From positions 1 to 64,000 of the forward strand of contig NZ_JARJEF010000014.1 of the NCBI RefSeq assembly GCF_029697505.1: DNA of 64,000 bases, given 5' to 3'. Positions within the stretch are counted from its first letter, which is position 1, and each line of letters opens with the position of its first letter. The notes under the pieces were generated by a model. The model did no database searches. It saw only the letters and a list, made by a program, of their open reading frames with translations, and was not told the DNA's origin. Of this stretch, positions 63,020 through 64,000 are shown piece after piece. Position numbers and translations under genes: made by a program. Origin of the DNA: Pseudophaeobacter profundi (GTDB lineage Bacteria > Pseudomonadota > Alphaproteobacteria > Rhodobacterales > Rhodobacteraceae).

Positions 63020-64000
63020 ATGTTTTTCATGTTTCAGTTGAGTTCGGTCAAGAAAAGTGCAGCAGTTCTGGGGGCGATCTGCATTTCTGCACTTCCTGCA
63101 AGCTCTGCGACACTTCCTGCAGTTTTGGGTCCTCAGCAAGAAATTACCAGTGAACAAGTCCGCGCCTTGTCCGCACTGCGGCCCTTTTTCTGGTCTCCTG
63201 AAGCCAAGTTTCAGGATCTCGGGACGCTTCCACGGGGCGTGATTTCGGGGCAAGCCACCTCTATTGGTTCCAACAACCGTCTTGTCGGGCTCTTGGTTGG
63301 ACGCGGCCTCAACTCTCCGTTCCAATGGGACCCTGAGGGTGGCCTTTCGATCATCCCAAGTGAGGGTGAGAATAGCGACAGCGTTCTGGCCGTTGGGGTC
63401 GACGGGAAAACCTTGGTAGGGTCACGCGGCACTCAACAGGATGCACGTGCTCTTGTCTGGATCAATGGCGAAGCATTGGATCTCAACACGCTGATCGATG
63501 ACTTGCCAGAAGGTTTGGTCTTGAACGAGGCGCATATGGTCTCTGACACCGGTCATATCCTGGGCGTCGGCACCCAGGTTATTGCGGGAAAAAGTCAGAC
63601 TGTGCTGTTTTCCTGGACACCGGGTCAGCCGATCGAACTGATCGGCGAAATTGATGCCGCATCTGCAGCATCCGTGCACAAACTCTCCCCCAATGGAAAC
63701 CTGATTGGACAGGCAAGACACCAGGGCAAGCAGTTTGGTTTCATTGATCGCATTGGCAGCCTTGGCCAAGCTCCGCGTCTGTTGCAGGTGTCAGATGGTG
63801 CTTCGACCGAAGCACATGGCGTGAATACGCGAGGTGATGTAGTGGGCGCCGCCGGAACCGGACCCCAAGCTGCTTATATCTGGCCTGCCGGGGGAGGCGA
63901 AGGTATTAATCTGAATTCCCGGTTGGCAGAACCCGCGCCAGAGGGATTTCACCTTGTCCGGGCCGGCGCGATCAGCCCTACTGGCGAAATCGCGGCCTAT
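63020..64000 (+). CDS. Secreted HAF-repeat-like beta-propeller protein, 3' end outside the window
   Basis: 327 codons are visible, open to the window end. The start ATG 63020 (or 63029) follows AGAGAG and opens a signal peptide (KKSAAVLGAICISALPASSA). The body has repeats such as VSDTGHILGVGTQVIAGKSQ, LSPNGNLIGQARHQGK, VNTRGDVVGAAGTGPQAAYI and ISPTGEIAAY, each a 'N-x-x-G-x-(I/V)-x-G' HAF-type motif, expected to form beta-propeller blades. It is probably an extracellular surface or matrix protein. Function not assigned. The start of the protein lies in an AT-rich patch downstream of rmlA. Confidence 0.75.
   Translation, partial: MFFMFQLSSVKKSAAVLGAICISALPASSATLPAVLGPQQEITSEQVRALSALRPFFWSPEAKFQDLGTLPRGVISGQATSIGSNNRLVGLLVGRGLNSPFQWDPEGGLSIIPSEGENSDSVLAVGVDGKTLVGSRGTQQDARALVWINGEALDLNTLIDDLPEGLVLNEAHMVSDTGHILGVGTQVIAGKSQTVLFSWTPGQPIELIGEIDAASAASVHKLSPNGNLIGQARHQGKQFGFIDRIGSLGQAPRLLQVSDGASTEAHGVNTRGDVVGAAGTGPQAAYIWPAGGGEGINLNSRLAEPAPEGFHLVRAGAISPTGEIAAY

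Noticed and set aside
1-64000. CRISPR arrays, tRNA or rRNA genes
   Set aside because: No regularly spaced repeat array and no recognisable tRNA or rRNA sequence was seen while reading the window.

Overview
This window reads as part of an extrachromosomal replicon (plasmid or chromid) of a marine alphaproteobacterium of the Roseobacter group (Rhodobacteraceae). The evidence is high-GC coding, a RepA-type initiator with divergent parAB, an IS481-family element and other IS families common in that group, and a large exopolysaccharide gene set with an rmlCBDA rhamnose operon. That combination is known from RepA-type 'biofilm plasmids' of roseobacters. The assignment is by family recognition from memory, not by a database search.

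Layout. 1-7 kb: polysaccharide assembly genes (Wzy-like polymerase/ligase, right-handed beta-helix secreted protein, sulfotransferase, Wzx flippase, glycosyltransferase-like protein), bounded by an IS3 end on the left and an IS30 remnant on the right. 7-13.4 kb: catabolic cassette with a polyamine-type ABC importer, a divergent TetR regulator and a coupled amidohydrolase. 13.7-14.6 kb: DUF1778/GNAT toxin-antitoxin pair with a readable operator-promoter. 15.3-17 kb: ExoY-type initiating transferase and a split Alg14/Alg13-type (PssD/PssE) glycosyltransferase. 17.5-20.4 kb: a damaged first copy of the rhamnose operon, followed by an IS481-type element. 21.5-29.5 kb: manC fragment, ugd, UDP-glucuronate epimerase family gene, a phosphatase, a small secreted protein, glmM and a DEAD-box helicase. 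29.8-44 kb: signalling block with a periplasmic solute-binding protein coupled to a GGDEF-EAL protein, a CpXC protein, a giant 1987-residue protein ending in an HExxH motif, a small winged-helix protein, a membrane protein and a chemoreceptor. 44.6-49.2 kb: decay and recombination zone (Rrf2 fragment, HTH-HTH-tyrosine recombinase module, IS fragment, truncated tail-fibre-like gene). 49.2-52.8 kb: manC-fcl-gmd for GDP-fucose. 53.1-57.9 kb: IS5 fragment and replication/partition module (parS-like palindromes, parB, parA, iterons, DnaA box, repA). 57.9-62.9 kb: glycosyltransferase and the intact rmlCBDA operon. 63.0-64.0 kb: start of a secreted HAF-repeat-like protein running off the window.

How it works together: the sugar-nucleotide genes predict dTDP-rhamnose, GDP-fucose, UDP-glucuronate and its 4-epimer. 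ExoY, PssD/E-type, GT4 and GT2-like transferases, Wzx and Wzy would assemble them, and a sulfotransferase may decorate the product. A c-di-GMP enzyme and a chemoreceptor on the same replicon fit a surface-attachment role. The window also records recent rearrangement: 2759 bp covering most of rmlB, all of rmlD and nearly all of rmlA occur twice in direct orientation 42,477 bp apart, apparently without differences, with the whole replication module between the copies.
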